Assembly (NCBI GenBank): GCA_004356265.1
Contig: SMXK01000200.1
Coordinates: 1-8,595 of the forward strand
Direction: 5' to 3'
DNA: 8,595 nucleotides
DNA from: Bacteroidota bacterium
GTDB taxonomy: Bacteria > Bacteroidota > Rhodothermia > Rhodothermales > UBA10348
Positions 7,577-8,595 of this stretch are shown one piece after another. The position numbers were made by a program, and so were the translations under genes. Below the pieces are notes generated by a model that saw only the letters and a list, made by a program, of their open reading frames with translations, ran no database searches and was not told the DNA's origin. The stretch's first letter is position 1. Every line of letters begins with the position of its first letter.

Positions 7577-7818
7577 TTCGACTATGCAGTGATGCTGTAT
7601 GAAAAATAGGAGCCGCCGATATGCGTTGGCACGTCCGGCTACTCAATATCTGGGTTTTCTGAATATAAGCGCTTTAGAAAATTGAGTGCTAAGATTCTTA
7701 AATCGTAGTGTCGAGCGGTCGATACAAAACGCTGTAGGGTATTACCGTGACCACACGTTCGGCGCCCTGCCACCCCTCCCGAAATCACCACCAGGACAAT
7801 AAATACGGGAATCCAGTT
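7577..7818. other. Divergent intergenic region, likely promoters for both flanking genes
   Basis: This is the only place where transcription diverges, so promoters for the minus-strand propeller gene and the plus-strand PilX-like gene should lie here. For the propeller gene, TATTTTTC on the minus strand (7608-7601), about 25 bases before its ATG, matches the Bacteroidota -7 consensus TAnnTTTG in all but the last base. Only a GTG, not TTG, lies about 21 bases upstream of it, so support is weak. For the plus-strand gene I see TTGAGT at 7682-7687 but no good -10 box. A perfect 8-bp palindrome, AAGCGCTT, occupies 7667-7674. No small gene is convincing. Confidence 0.35.
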
Positions 7819-8595
7819 ATGGGAAAAGCAGCATTGCTCATGGTCGTCGCATCTACGATGGTCATGATCAGCGTGTCTACCACGCGATTCAGAACGGAAT
7901 TAGAGACAGAAAAAGCCCAGGTTCAATACGAACAAAAGGTTCTTGCTCGTGAAGCGGCCGCATCGTTCTTCAACATTCTTCGAGGCAAAACACTTGCAGA
8001 TTTTGACGGATTCCGCATCGAGAATTCGTCTCTGCAGTACCACGATGCCACACTCAGCTTCTCAGCTATCGGCAACTCTGGCAGCGAAGTCTCTCTCACT
8101 GCGGTCGCCTATGTCGGTGATGCACAACATTCTATCACCGGTACGGTTATCAAGAGCGGAAGCGGTATGCTGGCCGCGGTCACTATTGACGGCGTAATTG
8201 GTGAAATCAAAACCGCCGGAAGTAAGTTTCATATTACTGGACTGGATACGAATCCCCCTGGAGTTATCGGGTCAACCGATAATCCGGCTACATTCGGAAT
8301 TCACGCCACGATAGAACTAACTGCAGAAAGGCTGAAAGATGCTATTGACGGTTCCCAAATCACCGGCCTTATTGATGAAACAGGCATCGGGACCGAGACA
8401 CATTCCATCCATTATGGCGAACCTCCTTTTAATCTGGAAACTCTTTACAACCATATCTATTTGTACGCGGAGGCTGGTATGAATGGTGGAAAAATTATAC
8501 CGGGCGGCGATCAAGCTTTTGTCGGCAATGAAGTCATTGGCTCACGTGAGCACCCCGTTGTATGGTTTGTGGACGGTAACGTGGATCTCGGGGGC
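7819..8595 (+). CDS. PilX-like membrane-anchored pilus-associated protein, N-terminal part (runs off right edge)
   Basis: From ATG at 7819 the frame stays open for 259 codons to the window edge. The protein starts with MGK, then a hydrophobic segment (4-20, ALLMVVASTMVMISVS), then a charged helical stretch (22-50, ETEKAQVQYEQK, LAREAAASFF). This is the layout of a pseudopilin or PilX N-terminus. A beta-rich extracytoplasmic region follows (55-145). The last visible part, REHPVVWFVDGNVDLGG (243-259), matches the 'NPxIxxVDGDLxLSGN' stretch of PilX-like proteins in which parallel-beta repeats follow. Those repeats would lie outside the window. No standard prepilin cleavage motif (G-FTLxE) is present. 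A weak GGGAA precedes the ATG by nine bases; an in-frame GTG at 7747 is possible but would put a hydrophilic 24-residue extension before the membrane segment. The gene is not linked to the minus-strand genes by direction. The exact role is unknown. Confidence 0.7.
   Translation, partial: MGKAALLMVVASTMVMISVSTTRFRTELETEKAQVQYEQKVLAREAAASFFNILRGKTLADFDGFRIENSSLQYHDATLSFSAIGNSGSEVSLTAVAYVGDAQHSITGTVIKSGSGMLAAVTIDGVIGEIKTAGSKFHITGLDTNPPGVIGSTDNPATFGIHATIELTAERLKDAIDGSQITGLIDETGIGTETHSIHYGEPPFNLETLYNHIYLYAEAGMNGGKIIPGGDQAFVGNEVIGSREHPVVWFVDGNVDLGG

Noticed and set aside
7747..7818. Upstream in-frame GTG start for the PilX-like gene
   Set aside because: It would add 24 hydrophilic residues rich in His/Pro/Asn before the membrane segment; the ATG at 7819 gives the expected short N-terminus.
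1..8595. CRISPR array, tRNA/rRNA, insertion sequence or defence genes
   Set aside because: No spaced repeats, cloverleaf sequences, transposase motifs or terminal inverted repeats were seen; all long coding frames are accounted for by the genes listed.

Overview
The window looks like a slice of a Bacteroidota/Rhodothermota-type chromosome, probably a marine Rhodothermales or Balneolales relative. This rests on three things: a 'choice-of-anchor B' secreted propeller protein that resembles those of Rhodothermota, the almost complete absence of Shine-Dalgarno sequences before well-supported starts, and a PilX-like protein of a type I associate with that group. This is inference by eye; no database search was possible. 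Base composition is moderate, and I saw no mobile element, tRNA, rRNA, CRISPR array or phage gene.

Layout. Six genes lie head-to-tail on the minus strand from 7576 down to 1. In transcription order they are: a secreted 801-residue protein with two predicted beta-propellers (5171-7576); a divergent Memo-family protein (4244-5023); a Rossmann/DUF2520 dehydrogenase-like protein (3268-4239); a cyclophilin-type peptidyl-prolyl isomerase lipoprotein (2369-3121); lysyl-tRNA synthetase lysS (789-2363); and the first 263 residues of a Major Facilitator Superfamily transporter (1-789), which runs off the left edge. Spacing suggests two tight groups: Memo + DUF2520 (4 bp gap) and cyclophilin + lysS + MFS (5 bp gap, then a stop/start overlap of one base). 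These groups are separated by gaps of about 146-147 bp that may hold promoters. A single plus-strand gene (7819-8595, running off the right edge) is transcribed divergently across a 242-bp intergenic region and encodes a membrane-anchored PilX-like protein.

How the genes fit together. Most are housekeeping or envelope functions: tRNA charging, periplasmic protein folding, small-molecule efflux and secreted surface-type proteins. No pathway joins them all. The most unusual item is the Memo-family protein. It keeps the family fold signatures, but most of the residues that form the metal/active-site pocket in the family are substituted. It is paired with a DUF2520 protein rather than with the AMMECR1 and radical-SAM partners that give the 'AmmeMemoRadiSam' system its name. 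There is no stretch over 300 bases without a gene.
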